Source: Diphasiastrum complanatum
Taxonomy: Eukaryota > Streptophyta > Lycopodiopsida > Lycopodiales > Lycopodiaceae
Direction: 5' to 3'
Assembly (NCBI GenBank): GCA_029204225.1
Contig: CM055111.1
Span: forward strand, 8,249,267-8,313,266
Length of the DNA: 64,000 bases
Shown: positions 44,124-57,542 of the stretch, piece after piece
Layout of the letters: each line of letters begins with the position of its first letter
Numbering within the stretch: the stretch's first letter is position 1
Notes under the pieces: model-generated
What the model was told of the DNA's origin: nothing
What the model saw: only the letters and a program-made list of their open reading frames with translations
The model's database searches: none
Made by a program: the position numbers and the translations under genes

Positions 44124-44640
44124 ATAGATCCTAAATTCATGATGATTCTATATAGATTTCATTAGATTTGATAAGTTTATTGCATTTGTAGCTTTCTATG
44201 GACATGCTATCTTGATTGTCTTGTTCTCTTCTTGCTTTTAGTTTTACTATCATTGTTATTGCTATTAGCTTGGGATTTGGCACATGAAACGATCTCAATT
44301 TTAGGACATTTAGATTGTTCAAATTCGATCTCTTGTGGATGAAATTATTCCTATCACTCAAGATAGCTCGAATTTGATGTCAATCAACCAAGATATATTT
44401 TGGCTTCAAATGACTCAAATTTCATGCCTATCATTCAAAAACTCTCAAATATGATGCCTAACATGCGATTTGGTCTTTATCATTTAACATAATTCATGAA
44501 GCAATCAAACTTGACCAATACGTGGACCTGTCCACATGTGGGAAATATCATGTAATTTTGGGATCTGAACTCATTTTATGAACTACCAATAGTTTGTAAA
44601 AAGCCTTATTGCAAAAAGAGTTATGCAGCATTTCCCAACA
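44124..44640 (+). other. Leader of element G, no protein recognised
   Basis: Holds a roughly 100-bp diverged copy of the LTR end (44188-44285), then AT-rich sequence with short repeated phrases (CAAATTTGATG, ATCACTCAA). No gag motif is readable. The DNA-transposon relic begins soon after, so element G is truncated. Confidence 0.45.
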
Positions 44641-44649
44641 AGTCTCAAG

Positions 44650-47600
44650 CACTCCAAGATGGTTGGAATGGAAAACTATATGAATTTTCATGCGAAAAGT
44701 GTCGATTCGATGTGAAAATAATATGTGCAAGGTAAGATATATGACCCATTTGCAGTGAGATAGTGATTTGTTTTCTTTTTTTTTGTAAAATGTTGCATAT
44801 AATGGGAATTATGTGTAATGTGGTAGGGTGATCCTCGCAACTTTGCTTTGCTTTTGCATTGGGATGGTTTTCAAGCATCTTGAACAAAGCAGAAGGATTG
44901 TGGTGTGATTGAAATCAACATTCTTAATTCTGGAAAAAGCTCTACAAAAAAGATTCTAGTTTTGTTCATTCCTTTCAGTTGCAAGAAGCTTTTTAAAAGC
45001 TCAGTTGATGTCCTTGGGGCTTTCATGAGACCACTTGTGGATAAATTGGAGTATCTTTTTGTAAGTGGAGCTGAGCTATACTACAACTATCCCCCCGATG
45101 ATATTTTTGGCTATTTGTCAAGAATTTCCAAGCATTGTCAACTACATGCCATGTTGATGATGGTAATAGGCAATCATCCTGCCCAATGTAAAACTGGTCT
45201 CCTCAAAGATGGTGACCGAGCTAAAGCTCAAGCTACCTTTGAAAATCAGCCTGAAAATTGTATAGGGCACTATTTCTATGGTGGAAATAGATATCAAGCC
45301 AGATATCCTCCAACCAAGCGACTAATTTCTGAAATGGTAGAGGCCTTATCTCAATCAAAGAGGGCATGTACCCAAGCCTAAAAAGAAGAAATACTAAGAG
45401 CTGATGGACTATTAGGAGAGTCAACTCTTTAAAGGTTGTATGAATTGTATGGCTTCAATCTATCAATAGATTTGGTTTATGATGTCATGCACATCTTTCT
45501 CTTGAATTTGTTTCGCAAATTTAGGAATCAATAAATGATACAAAAAAAGTCATCGATCTAGCAGTTTCAGGTGTGTTAAAGGCTACCCCTCCTCAATCCG
45601 CTATGGACATTGGCCACATGAGCCAAGCAAGTATCATGGAAGGAGAATCAAAAGCTTATACAATGGTGCTTGCCTCACATCCTAGGTGTTGTGACTAGTG
45701 TTCTTAGATCTTTTCATGACTTAGGTCGTCTATTAGTTGATATTTCACATTTTTTTTACAACTGCAGTTGTGACAAAGGATGGTCAAGCAAGGATATAGA
45801 AACAGCCAAATGTTTGTTGCTTTCTTGGAGAGTCCGCAGTGAGGAATCCTATGGGGAAAATTCATCTCCGTTGGAGCATGTAGTAGGTTTGAGTTCCATT
45901 TTTATTTTCATATAAACAAAGTGCATTTTTTGGTCTATGCGATTGTTGTACAAATTTGATCACCTTGTTAACAATGCAGCCAACAGAGAGATTTTTGATG
46001 ATATCTATCAACATGCCATGCATGATGTTTTTTGGTGCTATGCTTTTGAGCGAGAGGTATCCAATAATTATGTGAAAATTTCTACCAATAACCTATGCAA
46101 TGAAATATCATATGCCCAATATTATAAAAGGCGGTTGTTCACTTCAATTCTTGAGCTGATCCAAAATGACAAACATGGCCTAATGCCCTTTGAAAGAATG
46201 CTCTTGGAACTCCATACTTGTTTGATTCTCTCAGAAGGATACGTGAATGAAAATGCCCAATCCTCCATATAATGGCATGAGCATGGAATTCTAGAAGTTT
46301 CATCTACTGCGAAGGCCAAAGAAGTTTGGAAATCACATATTGCCTATATCACAATTATATATGTGAGAGGCTTTTGGAAGACAAAGACATTGCAATTACA
46401 AAGAAAAAGAACAATATCGAGCTGCAAAGAAGGAGGAGGTCCGATATGCAGAGCATTTTTGGGGTATTGAAAAGAATCAAGGCCAATTTAGATGAGTTAC
46501 AATTTACAAGAAAGTATTTTATCGAGGAGATGTGTATTCAGTTGGTGATGAGGTAGTTTTGAAAGCCGATGAAAGTGTCACACTTGCAGTTGGAGTAGGA
46601 CATTGGAAGGCACATATCACATCCTTTTTTGTGTTGCAACACAATGGATGCTTTTCTTTGGTGCTGAGTACTACAAGCAACAATTGTAGTTCAAGATGGT
46701 GAAGAAAGTCTATGTATTGGTCGTGTAACAGGCATGAGTATTTTGCAAAGGAGTCGCATTCCTTTTAATTGGAATGTATTAGACCAATTAGCTCCTTGCT
46801 ACATAAATTTATAAATTTTCCTTGAGGATTGAATATTATAGCATATGAAACAAGAGATGTTGAGCCTAGGAATAGATTGTTGAGCCCAACATTTATGGGT
46901 TGCATGCCTCCATGGCTAGAGGAGAATGATATAGCACTAACGCAAAATACTATTTCTAATTTTTGACATGCTGTAGTGAGAGAGGTGGATGCTACAAATA
47001 AACAGGTATGCCTATCCTGGTTAAAGACTAACCTAAGACAAATAATTGATAGAGAGTGGAATGTGAATAAAATGTGTGGAGGCACTGGAGTTGTTGTGTC
47101 ATTGTTCTTTGTGATTGGATTGTCATTTGTAACCAAAGAGTAGAGGTTGATGGAATGACCAAACGAGTACCAACCATACGGCAATTAATGACATAAAGGA
47201 AATTAAAGAAGGTATGTATGGTATAACCTTTTATTAAATCATGTGCTCATATTGGTTGAGCTCAAATATATTTTTTATTAGCAAATGCTAGCTTTTGTTG
47301 TTGTTCTAGTTGGATAATCTGTATTTCATATGTGATTTTTGACATTTCATAGGTTATATTACTGAGAGATTATGGATGTAGTTAACAACAAAGATCTTCG
47401 CGGGCTCCTTGAGATGTTTATGATGTCTGAGGAGTGCAAGCCATTGATGCAACAAATTGTTGACACGTTTCAAAATAAACGATCACATAAGGCCAATTAG
47501 AAACTACCACTATACCTACGAGACCAGTTGAAAATACTGTAAGTCGATCCATAGTGGAAACACCTACTTATGAGAAAATGTTTTGTGTACCAAAAGAAAA

Positions 47601-47890
47601 GGATCGAGATCCCACAAAGCTTTATGGTAGAGAAGTTTTAATTAAGCATTTTCGAGAGTAGCATGCTTGTTTCTTGTCTAGCCGTCGAAAAGTGAATAAA
47701 TTGTTCAAAGATATTGCATGTAATGAAAGCACACACGATTTGTGTCATAAGCTGATCGATAAGAAGAAGATAATGACAATTATCAGGCAAAACATTGAAG
47801 AAATTACATCTTTGAACTTTTCAGGTGCTGGTTATACATGGAAAGCTGAAGATATTTATAGTTGGGTGTTAATTTCACTACAGTCATGAT
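44650..47890 (+). pseudogene. TNP2-like (CACTA-type) transposase relic with introns
   Basis: Exon-like pieces on the plus strand. WNGKLYEFSCEKCRFDVKII ends at a donor (GCAAG|GTAAGA, about 44731). An acceptor at about 44826 (GTGGTAG) opens GDPRNFALLLHWDGFQAS, continuing in 44905-45381 as IEINILNSGKS, GAFMRPLVDKLEYLFVSGAE, AMLMMVIGNHPAQCKTGLLK and RYPPTKRLISEMVEAL. Then come LYELYGFNLSIDLVYDVMHI, FHDLGRLLVDISHFFYN (45670-45915) and FERMLLELHTCLILSEGYVN (45937-46272). Later frames hold IKANLDELQFTRKYF and DEVVLKADESVTLAVGVGHW. The order (WDGF, MRPLVDKL, NHPAQ, YDVMH) resembles TNP2 transposases of CACTA elements. Stops and shifts break it. The family call is by motif memory and is moderate. Confidence 0.5.
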
Positions 47891-48066
47891 GAAAATACAA
47901 GAAAACGAAAAGCAAGGTTTCAAGCATTATTGAAGTTCCAACCTCAACGGTGGCATAGGTGAGCACAAGGACAATGCTATTCAAGTTTTCTCACAAGTAT
48001 TATATTTTAGATTTTTATTATTCGAACCTCTGCTATTGAGGTAGACACACCAAAACACTAATCATG

Positions 48067-48767
48067 TCAAATCCACATCACTCCCCCTTACTTGAGATTG
48101 ATCCATTTTAGTCCACGAATATATGTTGAAACTTGGTAGGCATTATCTACGAGTGCCTTTGTATGCTTGTCTTTTAGTGAACCTTTGTGAGAATACTAGG
48201 TGTCATGTACTTTGTTTACCAATAAACCAATCATATAGCACATTTTCTCTAGTTACATGATAATGATGAATATCAATATGCTTAGTCCTAGAATGAAATC
48301 TAGCACAAGAACACAATGGACAAATATATACTCATGATATATTCATGAAACATATAAAGGAGGTTATGTGAGCAAAAAATTGTTTGCATGGATATAGTCA
48401 TGGATTTGCTTGGAAATAAACATGGAGACCATTGTTGGATTATTTACACATAGATGTTTCATGCAAATGTATTTCTCGCTACAACTAGCACAAACTTAAT
48501 GAGAATTCCAATTTTTGAATTGTGTGGATAATCCACACAATGGTTTACACCAAATCCAAACTCTCCCTTAGTTTACATCCATCCAATTTAACATATGTAA
48601 AACTTAGTATGCATCTTTTAGTACCGACTTTCTATGCTTGTCTTGTAGTAATGATTTTGTGAGAATATGAGTTGTCAAATCTTTTGTTTGCAGTAGACCA
48701 ATTGTATAGTGTCGCCCATCATTATTTTGTCTCTCATAATATAATAGTGATCCACTTATTGTGCTAA
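48067..48767 (-). pseudogene. Copia polyprotein tail, copy 1 of a 700-bp direct repeat (copia E)
   Basis: The minus strand reads ARFHSRTKHIDIHHHY (about 48300-48240) and, in a second unit at 48786-48604, RHYTIGLLQTKDLTTHILTK, both RNase H C-terminal signatures of copia. The two units are diverged homologues in tandem, so this piece contains two element tails. The whole 701-bp block recurs at 55594-56291. Confidence 0.65.
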
Positions 48768-48831
48768 CTTTGATATTATTGATCATGCGTACATATCATG
48801 TGCTCAAAGTCACAATAGATGTATTGTGTTG

Positions 48832-49518
<687 letters not shown>

Positions 49519-49550
<32 letters not shown>

Positions 49551-49770
49551 TCTAAAATTAATCAATTAATTAACTACCAGATTTCAGATTTTAGACACAG
49601 ATTTCATACACAAATTTCAGGCATAGATTTGGGCCTGATCCATAATAGATTTGGACAGACAAATAGGACCTAATCCATAATAGAATTTTTGGACCAAAAT
49701 AGGACCTGATTCACACAAACGCAGACATAGATTTGGACCTGGTCCATAACAGATCTGGACAGACACAATA

Positions 49771-49848
<78 letters not shown>
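49519..49848. repeat. Two CT microsatellites flanking a 105-bp diverged tandem repeat
   Basis: CT tracts at about 49519-49556 and 49774-49848 flank a unit containing CATAGATTTGG, CCTGNTCCATAA and GGACAGACA. It occurs at about 49621-49665 and 49726-49770, with a partial unit between. Confidence 0.8.
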
Positions 49849-49852
<4 letters not shown>

Positions 49853-51040
49853 ATTTTATCCATATTTTGAGACTCCTTTCTCTACCTCTGTTCAGTGTGA
49901 AAGTGCATCCAAGGAAATTCAACAAGATTTATGATTTGGTGATGTTGCTCACTTTCAAATCTATTGTCCACTGCTCCAAAATGAAACTTTCTCATCTCTC
50001 ACCACATCTCTCACCCACGGAAACGTCGATAGATTTGTCAATGACAGATTCACAAATTCCTGCATATAGTACAATCAATTATTCTTCATTTTTTTTTGTC
50101 CATCAATCTTACAAGATCTTGATAACATGATGATGGAACTTTTGTGATCCTTATGAGCTTGGTTTTTCTCAAGGAGGAGTAGCTTTGGGATCAATCATCT
50201 TCTTCAAGGATGGAAAAACTCAGTGGCATTGGTGCTAGGATGGTGGAAAGCTCTTCATGGTGCTTGGTACTTATGGTGACTTTGTAGCAAATACAATGTG
50301 AAAGAAGACAAAAGTCAGCTAGGTAGTGGCATGCCACATGTCATCTTGAGGTTGGACCTCAACCTTCTCATGACTTGTACAGATTAAATGCATGATTAGA
50401 GATAGAGAATTAGGAGTAAAATATGTGAAATCAAATCACCATTCATGACCAAAAATCATGTTCATGTCAAGGCCAAAAATTAAGCTCCTAGATTATAGAG
50501 ATTTTGATAAGATTCGGCCACCTCCAAATCCGAGCCACCTGAACTCGTGTGATCTTGAGCCTAATTTGCTCGATCTAAGGCATTGAGTGCTAGAGTTAGG
50601 GTCTACCCCCATGGCACTTACAACAAATCTCAGATTTGAGCTCACCTGATATGGATTTGGAGCTCATTTGTACATACACTTTTTGGAAATCAAGATTGAT
50701 GGTGATTTTGGCAATTTTGCTCTTGCAAGTAGAAAACATGTAATTTGATGATTGTTTGATTTTTTGTGTCTATTGAAAAGATCTAAACCTAATAACAATA
50801 CCGTATTGCCCACACATGTGAGAGGCCACGAGGATCGGTAAATGCTAGTTTGATTGTGGTGTTCAAAGGCAATTGCCAAATTAGATGTCTAGCAATTCAA
50901 TCTAAGTGCAATTCTTTATGATTGATGAATCATTAGAGATCCATAAGCTCTTATTTTAACATTAACTGGGCTCAAAAAAAAAGAAATTAAAGTGGTTTGG
51001 TGATCTTAATTAAATTCAAAGTGGAAGTCTTGTTGCACTT
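49849..51040. other. No gene recognised
   Basis: Low-GC sequence with short frames only. No conserved motif, LTR or RNA gene supported. Confidence 0.4.
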
Positions 51041-51400
51041 TTGGCTTTTGGAAAAAGTGAAGGACATCCATTTTGGATTGCAAAAGTGCTTGGATTCATT
51101 CAAAACACTAACCAAACAAAAGTGTTATGGGTCCATTGGCTGCACACCACCTCAATAGACGCTTTTCTAGGAAAGCTACTAATTGAAAATGTTGTAGTTG
51201 TATCCAAAGGGCAAAAGAAGATGATTGTCATAAAATTAGCCAAGTCTTGATGATATAAATTTAGAAGATGTTGATGTAGATGCAGCTTTTAATTTTGAGT
51301 TCACCATTACTAATCATTTGCAAAAGTCAACTATAGCTATTTCAAAGAAAAAGAAAAAGACTTGGGTTATGGCACAACCATCATCCTCAACTTATTGCCG
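51041..51400 (+). pseudogene. Small protein fragment, unidentified (PFWIAKV-containing)
   Basis: The 69-codon frame reads FGKSEGHPFWIAKVLGFIQN and TKVLWVHWLHTTSIDAFLGK. It looks like a small beta-barrel (PWWP/Tudor-like or transposon accessory) segment. In a shifted frame an acidic stretch follows (LEDVDVDAAFNFEFTITNHL), then lysines. I do not recognise the gene. It may belong with transposon proteins such as the relic at 44.6-47.9 kb. Confidence 0.3.
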
Positions 51401-54400
51401 AAAATTAAAAAACTTATTTGCAAGATTTTCTTTTGTCAATATTAGATGTTGATATAGAAGAACATATGCTAGTCGAGTTTAATGAAGAAGATGATTCTTC
51501 AACTTCATTAACTGAAAAAGAGAGTGTCGATAATATGTGAAGTTCCAATATAAGAGGCACGAGTTAAAATTCTTTGGACAATGTACTTTGGAAAAATTAT
51601 ATGTAAAAGTACTTTGAGTCCTCTTGTACTTCTATGGGATTTGGATTCTCAAAAATCATGTGTTGTCTTCAGATGTTGTGTCATTTTTTATTCTGATGGT
51701 CTTATGAGGTTTGTAAACAAAAATTGTGATGATACATTATAAAAATATATCTTTTTAAACTTTTTTGGAAATTGACTCATAGAAAAACATGAATTTAGGC
51801 TAAGATTCGATAATTTAAAAGTTGCCAAAATGTTTCTCCTTTTTAGGTCAAAGTTCCAAAACAAATTTCATTGACACAAAGATATTGCTACTTGGGATTC
51901 TAATCAACTAGATCACTCAGTTTTGTGCACCTCCTACATCTCTAGAATTGGTCATTCTTTTCTTTCTGAATATGTATAATTTGGCCAATTTTTAGTTGCT
52001 CTTTTGTTTATGTAAAAGAACCAAAAATCATTTGCAAAATGGTTGACCAAAGCAAACTTGTAATCAATACAAAATTTAAATATTCACATGATGTTTCTTG
52101 ATCATTTCGCCAGCTTGTAGGGTGAGTTGGGTGAAAATGTTTATTCCAAACCTTCGCAGTTGTGCAGTGATATGTTGGAGCCTTATGCTCCAAAATCTAA
52201 TAAATTTTGTCTTGGCCATATAAGTATATGTTGTAAATGCCAATAGCCTTTTTTCTAGTCTAGCAAATTGAATGGTGATTGTTTGATTTATGCAAGAGAA
52301 AATCTTAGACAATGTTTTTGCATTCAATGCATGTCAGACACGTAAATTAGAGTGTGTACAAAAGCAAGTTATGTGCGTGCACTCAGACTTCTAGACCATC
52401 ATTAACACTTTATTGTAACCATGCAAGTTGTCAAATGTCCAGATAGTATGACTTCTATGCTTCATTTAGTAGGATCTAAGTTTAACATAGGGACTCTCAG
52501 AGTGCTAGTTAGGAGTTTAGTCAACTTGAGCACTCATTTTTGCTCATTTCCTACATTTCTAAACTTGAAATTTCTTTTCCCTCTCAATACTAATGTTCTA
52601 GACAATTTTTCTTAGCTCTTTTGCTCAATTATCTTCATGGAACTATGATTACAAATGGTTTTAAGTATGTACTAGGATCTAAAATCTTGTATAGGATAAT
52701 CTTTGGCCAAATTGTTGAAATGCAATGTTGTAATTGGATCCTCAAGTTTATTGCAATGGATTGAGCTGCGTAGAGTTAGATATTGCAACCATAAAGTGCA
52801 TGCTCAAACCTTGGCAACCCTTGTAGTGTATGCTCCAAACTCTAAGGGACGTAGTTTAGCCATATTTTTTAAAAGTTGTATACAATGACTTATATCATAG
52901 CCGGCCCGTAGGTTTCCGAATAGGAATCCAGCTAACCATCAGCAACGAGATGCCTGTCACTCTCTGAAGCTTGCATGATTCCTGCAACTGGGGAGCAATT
53001 ACCGTGATGACTTGAATTTCTCGCGCCCATCGATCAATCCACCTGCGGAATTGTTGCAGCACTGCCCACTATACAGGTTAAGCCGTTAACTGTCCCTGTT
53101 ACCGTGAAGCTTTTTATGGATGTTGTAGAACGTACAGATAATAGATCGCTTTGGCGCTTCCTGGGTTGCTGTAGTTCGGAGCTAGCCTATGCCTGTAATA
53201 TATGACACCGTCGAGTAACAACATAAGGTCGAGAAAGAAAAAAAGAAGGTGGTGGAAGATTAGATAGCATTGCAATATTAGAATCCACTGATGTCCTCAC
53301 TAAGCTTGTAGATATTGTGAATAGAGTACAATGCGCATAGAGAACTCATGCACCACGGATCATATCGAGATAAAGGGCAGACGGAAGTAAACAATCACGA
53401 ACCAATGCACACGTAAAATAGCAAAAGACATGGAAGCAATAGCTCTATATTTAAGGAAACACGAGTTGCAAAATAATAGCAGTATGTAAAAGACTCAATT
53501 CTCTATGCCTCTAGTAATCCCCACTCTCAACACCTCACATTCTCTCCAAAACGTATTATTATCAACTATGAAGTCGTGGGCTCACTATGTACTAGGTATT
53601 CCCCATCAAGACTCGGCTGGGTACATGCTAGAGCACCTTGGAGATGCTCGAGTGGGAGGGTGATGACACCAAGTAGCCCATCGTTGGATGGCGAATACCA
53701 TACATAGCAGCTGCAGATCTACGGTGGACATTAAAAACGTTTTAGAAGCCTTGGTATGGCTCAAAATTTGCATGTTCTTTAACCAACCGAATGATGCCAT
53801 GTGTTCGATATCGCTCCTCACAAGTGCTAATAATTTTATAGTGACCTTTTCATCCACGAATCTTGCCTAAAAAGACGGTGAGTGTTAAATGGAGCTATTT
53901 TTATGGTGCAATGATCCAACGTTGGAAACTTCATTAGAAAATACGTACTCATGTAAATGATGAGTGATCATACGCAAAATGACATGTTAAACTCAGTCTC
54001 TCTATACATGGGGACCACCTATGACCCAATATACCCTCTCTACTCAAAAGAATGGGGAGCACATGTGAGTTGTCTATTTCCCCTCATGTCCCCAAGCATC
54101 AGAATTCTCTCACTTCACTCTTTGTCGCTCAAATTGTGGGGACCACATATGAGTTGTCCATTTCTCTCCTTTTTCTTCTCAACTCTTGAGGACTTCTACA
54201 TGGCTCTTTTAAAGTGGGGATCACCTCTTTTTTTTTATGGTATGTTTCATTATTAATAAAAGTTGATCAACCATATAATGGGAGCTGACCTTTTACATTT
54301 ATATGAACTCAAGCCATAATGAGCATTATCCACAAATTAATGCACTTCAAAAATACAAGGGCACACTTCAGTGCTCATAACTAAAAATATAAAAAACTTT

Positions 54401-54690
54401 AAAAGTATTTTCTTGAATTAGCCTAAAATAATTTGTTAAGCATTTTTTTAAACCTTAAGATTTTTTGAGGTATCGACTATTTCTAAGTTCTAGCACGTCT
54501 TTACTAGTTAGGTCTTGTTACTAATTAGTTCCTTAGACATTCACAACTTTCAAGTCATTACTTAGCTATCGATTGAGTCACCAAGTATTTAAGAGGATGG
54601 GTCTTGCTAGCAGTAGTACTCTTAAACCTTCTCATTGCTCATTCTTGAGTCATTGGGTAAGTAGCTTTTTGAATACTTTTAGATTGTACT
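51401..54690. other. Long stretch without recognisable genes
   Basis: AT-rich to about 52890. A more GC-balanced part lies at about 52905-53230 and 53560-53860; it resembles gene-derived DNA in composition, but no frame with a known motif was found (the 83-codon minus frame 53606-53857 is unassigned). Around 54015-54165 a phrase GGGGACCACATATGAGTTGTCCATTTC occurs two or three times with divergence. No RNA gene supported. Confidence 0.4.
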
Positions 54691-54694
54691 AGTA

Positions 54695-54890
54695 ATGCCT
54701 GCCCGGCCAATGGCGGGCAAATTCAAATGTGAGGGCGGCGGGCCCGTGCCCACCCCCTGCTCGCCCACGTCTCCGCCCCTGCCCATGGCCTTCACCCTTT
54801 CTTCACCCTTCCTCAGTAAAAACATGGGTTTTCGGGCAGCTCACGTTGCCCGTGAGAGCGTGACGGGCAGCATGAGCTGCCCGTAAACCA
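54695..54890. repeat. GC-rich island with a long hairpin
   Basis: A sharply GC-rich 200-bp island in AT-rich surroundings. At 54833-54883, CGGGCAGCTCA pairs with TGAGCTGCCCG (11 bp). Inside, GTTGCCCGT pairs with ACGGGCAGC (one wobble), giving an arm of about 21 bp around a 9-nt loop. A smaller GCCCG/CGGGC hairpin lies at about 54703-54718. TACTAG-like sequence is nearby. It could be a non-autonomous element end, unproven. Confidence 0.6.
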
Positions 54891-55593
54891 CTTTTCTTTT
54901 AGTATATATAGATTTTACATCAGCTATTTGCAACTTGCAACTTGCATTGTGCAATGCGCAATCCAATTAAGTTTAAATATCATATTTGATTTAACATATT
55001 TAATCCTAAGTGCCCTTAGGACTTGTTAAACAAATTTTTGTTTCACATTTTTTAGGAATTAAATTTAGCCAAATTCAGAAAGTCACAAATCTAAAGACGT
55101 AAACTGCCAAATCTAACAACTAGCCTATTTATATTTATCTAGTTTTTATGAGCAATGGCACATTTCAAAAGAATCCTTAATTTTTTGGTTTAACTTTGTA
55201 ATGCTCTTGATGCATCTTTTAGAGTTGTCATTACTACCCAAGGTCAATGATAACCAAGGTGTTTGCTTCACAATAATCAAAGTAATCAACTTTAGTGTTG
55301 TAGGGAAATTGCTCAACAAGGGCCATATGTCCTTTAAGTGACAACTTATCATGTTTTAATAGATATTTGGCTCTTATGCTTTTTGTGTTTATGATTTTGT
55401 GCTACTCTAAAAGTGAACAAAAACATAGGTTATCAATAGAACATACAAAGGGAGTTGCACAGGTGAAAACTTGTTTGTGTGGATTCCAATGCGTGGATGT
55501 TCCATATAAAGGTATAATCTGGTGTTAAATAGCACAAGCTAGCCAAAAATTTCAATTTTGGATTGCATAGGTAATTCACAAAATATCTTGAAC
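54891..55593. other. No gene recognised
   Basis: AT-rich sequence with small frames only, leading into the copia E repeat copy 2. Confidence 0.4.
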
Positions 55594-56291
55594 AAATCCA
55601 CATCACTCCCCCTTAGTTGAGATTGATCCATTTTAGTCCACAAATATATGTTGAAACTTGGTAGGCATTATCTACGAGTGCCTTTGTATGCTTGTCTTTT
55701 AGTGAACCTTTGTGAGAATACTAGGTTTCATGTACTTTGTTTACCAATAAACCAATCATATAGCACATTTTCTCTAGTTACATGATAATGATGAATATCA
55801 ATATGCTTAGTCCTAGAATGAAATCTAGCACAAGAACACAATGGACAAATATCTACTCATGATATATTCATGAAACATATAAAGGAGGTCATGTGAGCAA
55901 AAAATTGTTTGCATGGATATAGTCATGGATTTGCTTAGAAATAAACATGGAGACCATTGTTGGATTATTCACACATAGATGTTTCATGCAAATGTATTTC
56001 TCGCTACACCTAGAACAAACTTATCAAGAACTCCAATTTTTGAATTGTGTGGATAATCCACAGAATGGTTTACACCAAATCCAACTCTCCCTTAGTTTAC
56101 ATCCAAACAATTTAACATATGTAAACCTTACTCTGCGTCTTTTGGTACCGACTTTCTATGCTTGTCTTGTAGTAATGATTTTGTGAGAATATGAGTTGTC
56201 AAATCTTTTGTTTGCAGTAGACCAGTTGTATAGTGCCACCCATCATTATTTTGTCTCTCATAATATAATAGTGATCCACTTATTGTGCTAA
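55594..56291 (-). pseudogene. Copia polyprotein tail, copy 2 of the 700-bp direct repeat (copia E)
   Basis: Nearly identical to 48067-48767 from CAAATCCACATCACTCCCCC to GTGCTAA. The minus frame reads RQNNDGWHYTTGLLQTKDLT and HILTKSLLQDKHRKS. It stops abruptly at 56291, where a plus-strand copia tail begins. Confidence 0.65.
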
Positions 56292-56417
56292 ACTGCAGAA
56301 CGTAGGACATAGTTGCAGACATATTTACGAAAGCACTCAGTGTTAACGCACACAACGCATGTTGTGCATTGCTTAGTCTGAAGATCAAGGCATTCACGGA
56401 TCCAGATTAAGGAGGGG
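56292..56417 (+). pseudogene. RNase H C-terminus and PPT of copia B, now in inverted orientation
   Basis: In shifting frames the plus strand reads a copia tail (IFTKALSVNAH-like, DNA ATATTTACGAAAGCACTCAG, then KAFTDPD-like). It is followed by the polypurine AAGGAGGGG (56409-56417). It is homologous to the tail of copia B-prime at 850-980. It directly precedes the LTR at 56418. Confidence 0.65.
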
Positions 56418-57471
56418 TGTTGGATTTATTTCCTCTACTCTCCTAAATCCCATTTTAATATGCCTCCATTCATGCTGCATATTTACTTGCATTGTTGCGT
56501 AGTCTACATATTAATAGGCAAATTATTATAGGTGAAGAAAAGACGAAAGAATCGCGACATTGTGTTTTTACACGTGTTTGGGTGACAACCAACGTTCATC
56601 TCAACAAAGGCTGACGTCGCATCCTTTTCACGCTCACCCCATGCAGCTGCGCTAACAGACTGGACAACGACTACAACCACCCATGATCTCCTACAGACAA
56701 CACATCCACCCTGTACTTTCTTCATCTGCACACTTGTAACATTATGTATATATATATATATACTGAATACCATTTGAGCATTCAATTTGACGATTGAAGA
56801 AGAGAAGAGTGTATGTAAATTAGCATCAGAAGCTTATCAGAGAGATAGACTAAGTAGATGCCTTGTGCATTGATTCTTTATTGTCAATATTAAGGCTTCA
56901 TTCCTTTTTCAGATTGAAATAAGCTTCGTGGAGCACGTGGTTTTGTCCGCTATTGTCTTCTGCTCTACTGCATTATTTACATGTATACTTCATATAGTTA
57001 ATATGATAACAGTTCTTTGTTTAGCGTTTAGATCTGTGTTAATATTGCTATGCTTACCATTCATTCTGTCTAACTTTTCTAGTTGCTCATTTTGGTAATA
57101 GACGACTAGCATTTAGTCTTGTCTTTTGAGAATCATTCGCGACTAATTATCACTTGAGCCAAGTCTAACTCTTCGCGAATCATTCGCGACAAATAATTTT
57201 TCTTGCTGTTCGCGACAAATTATCCTTCTGGTGCTTCATTTATTAATGTTGCGTAATCAAGAATGACCGTGATTTCTAGCACTAACGCTCTGTTTGTTCT
57301 GATAGGCGTAGTCATGCTTATGGAGAGAGTCGTATAGCTCATTCCGTTGCACACGAACACTTTCCATTCGTGTTTCATTTTCATTCATGTTTCGTTTCTC
57401 ATTTGTGTTTCATTTCTCGTTCGTGTTCGTCTTACCTTCTGAGCTGATTTTCATTTCTCAGTCACGACACA

Positions 57472-57536
<65 letters not shown>

Positions 57537-57537
57537 A
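56418..57537 (+). mobile_element. 3' LTR of copia B (1120 bp, plus orientation after rearrangement)
   Basis: Starts TGTTGGATTTATTT and ends CTCTCTCCAACA. It is the reverse complement of 61716-62766 throughout (shared ATATATATAC, CATGGGGTGAGCGTG-type, CGTTCGTGTTTCATT and terminal CT tract). The five bases after it (57538-57542) are CTAGC. The terminal CT tract is 61 bp here versus 39 bp in the 5' LTR. Confidence 0.9.
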
Positions 57538-57542
57538 CTAGC

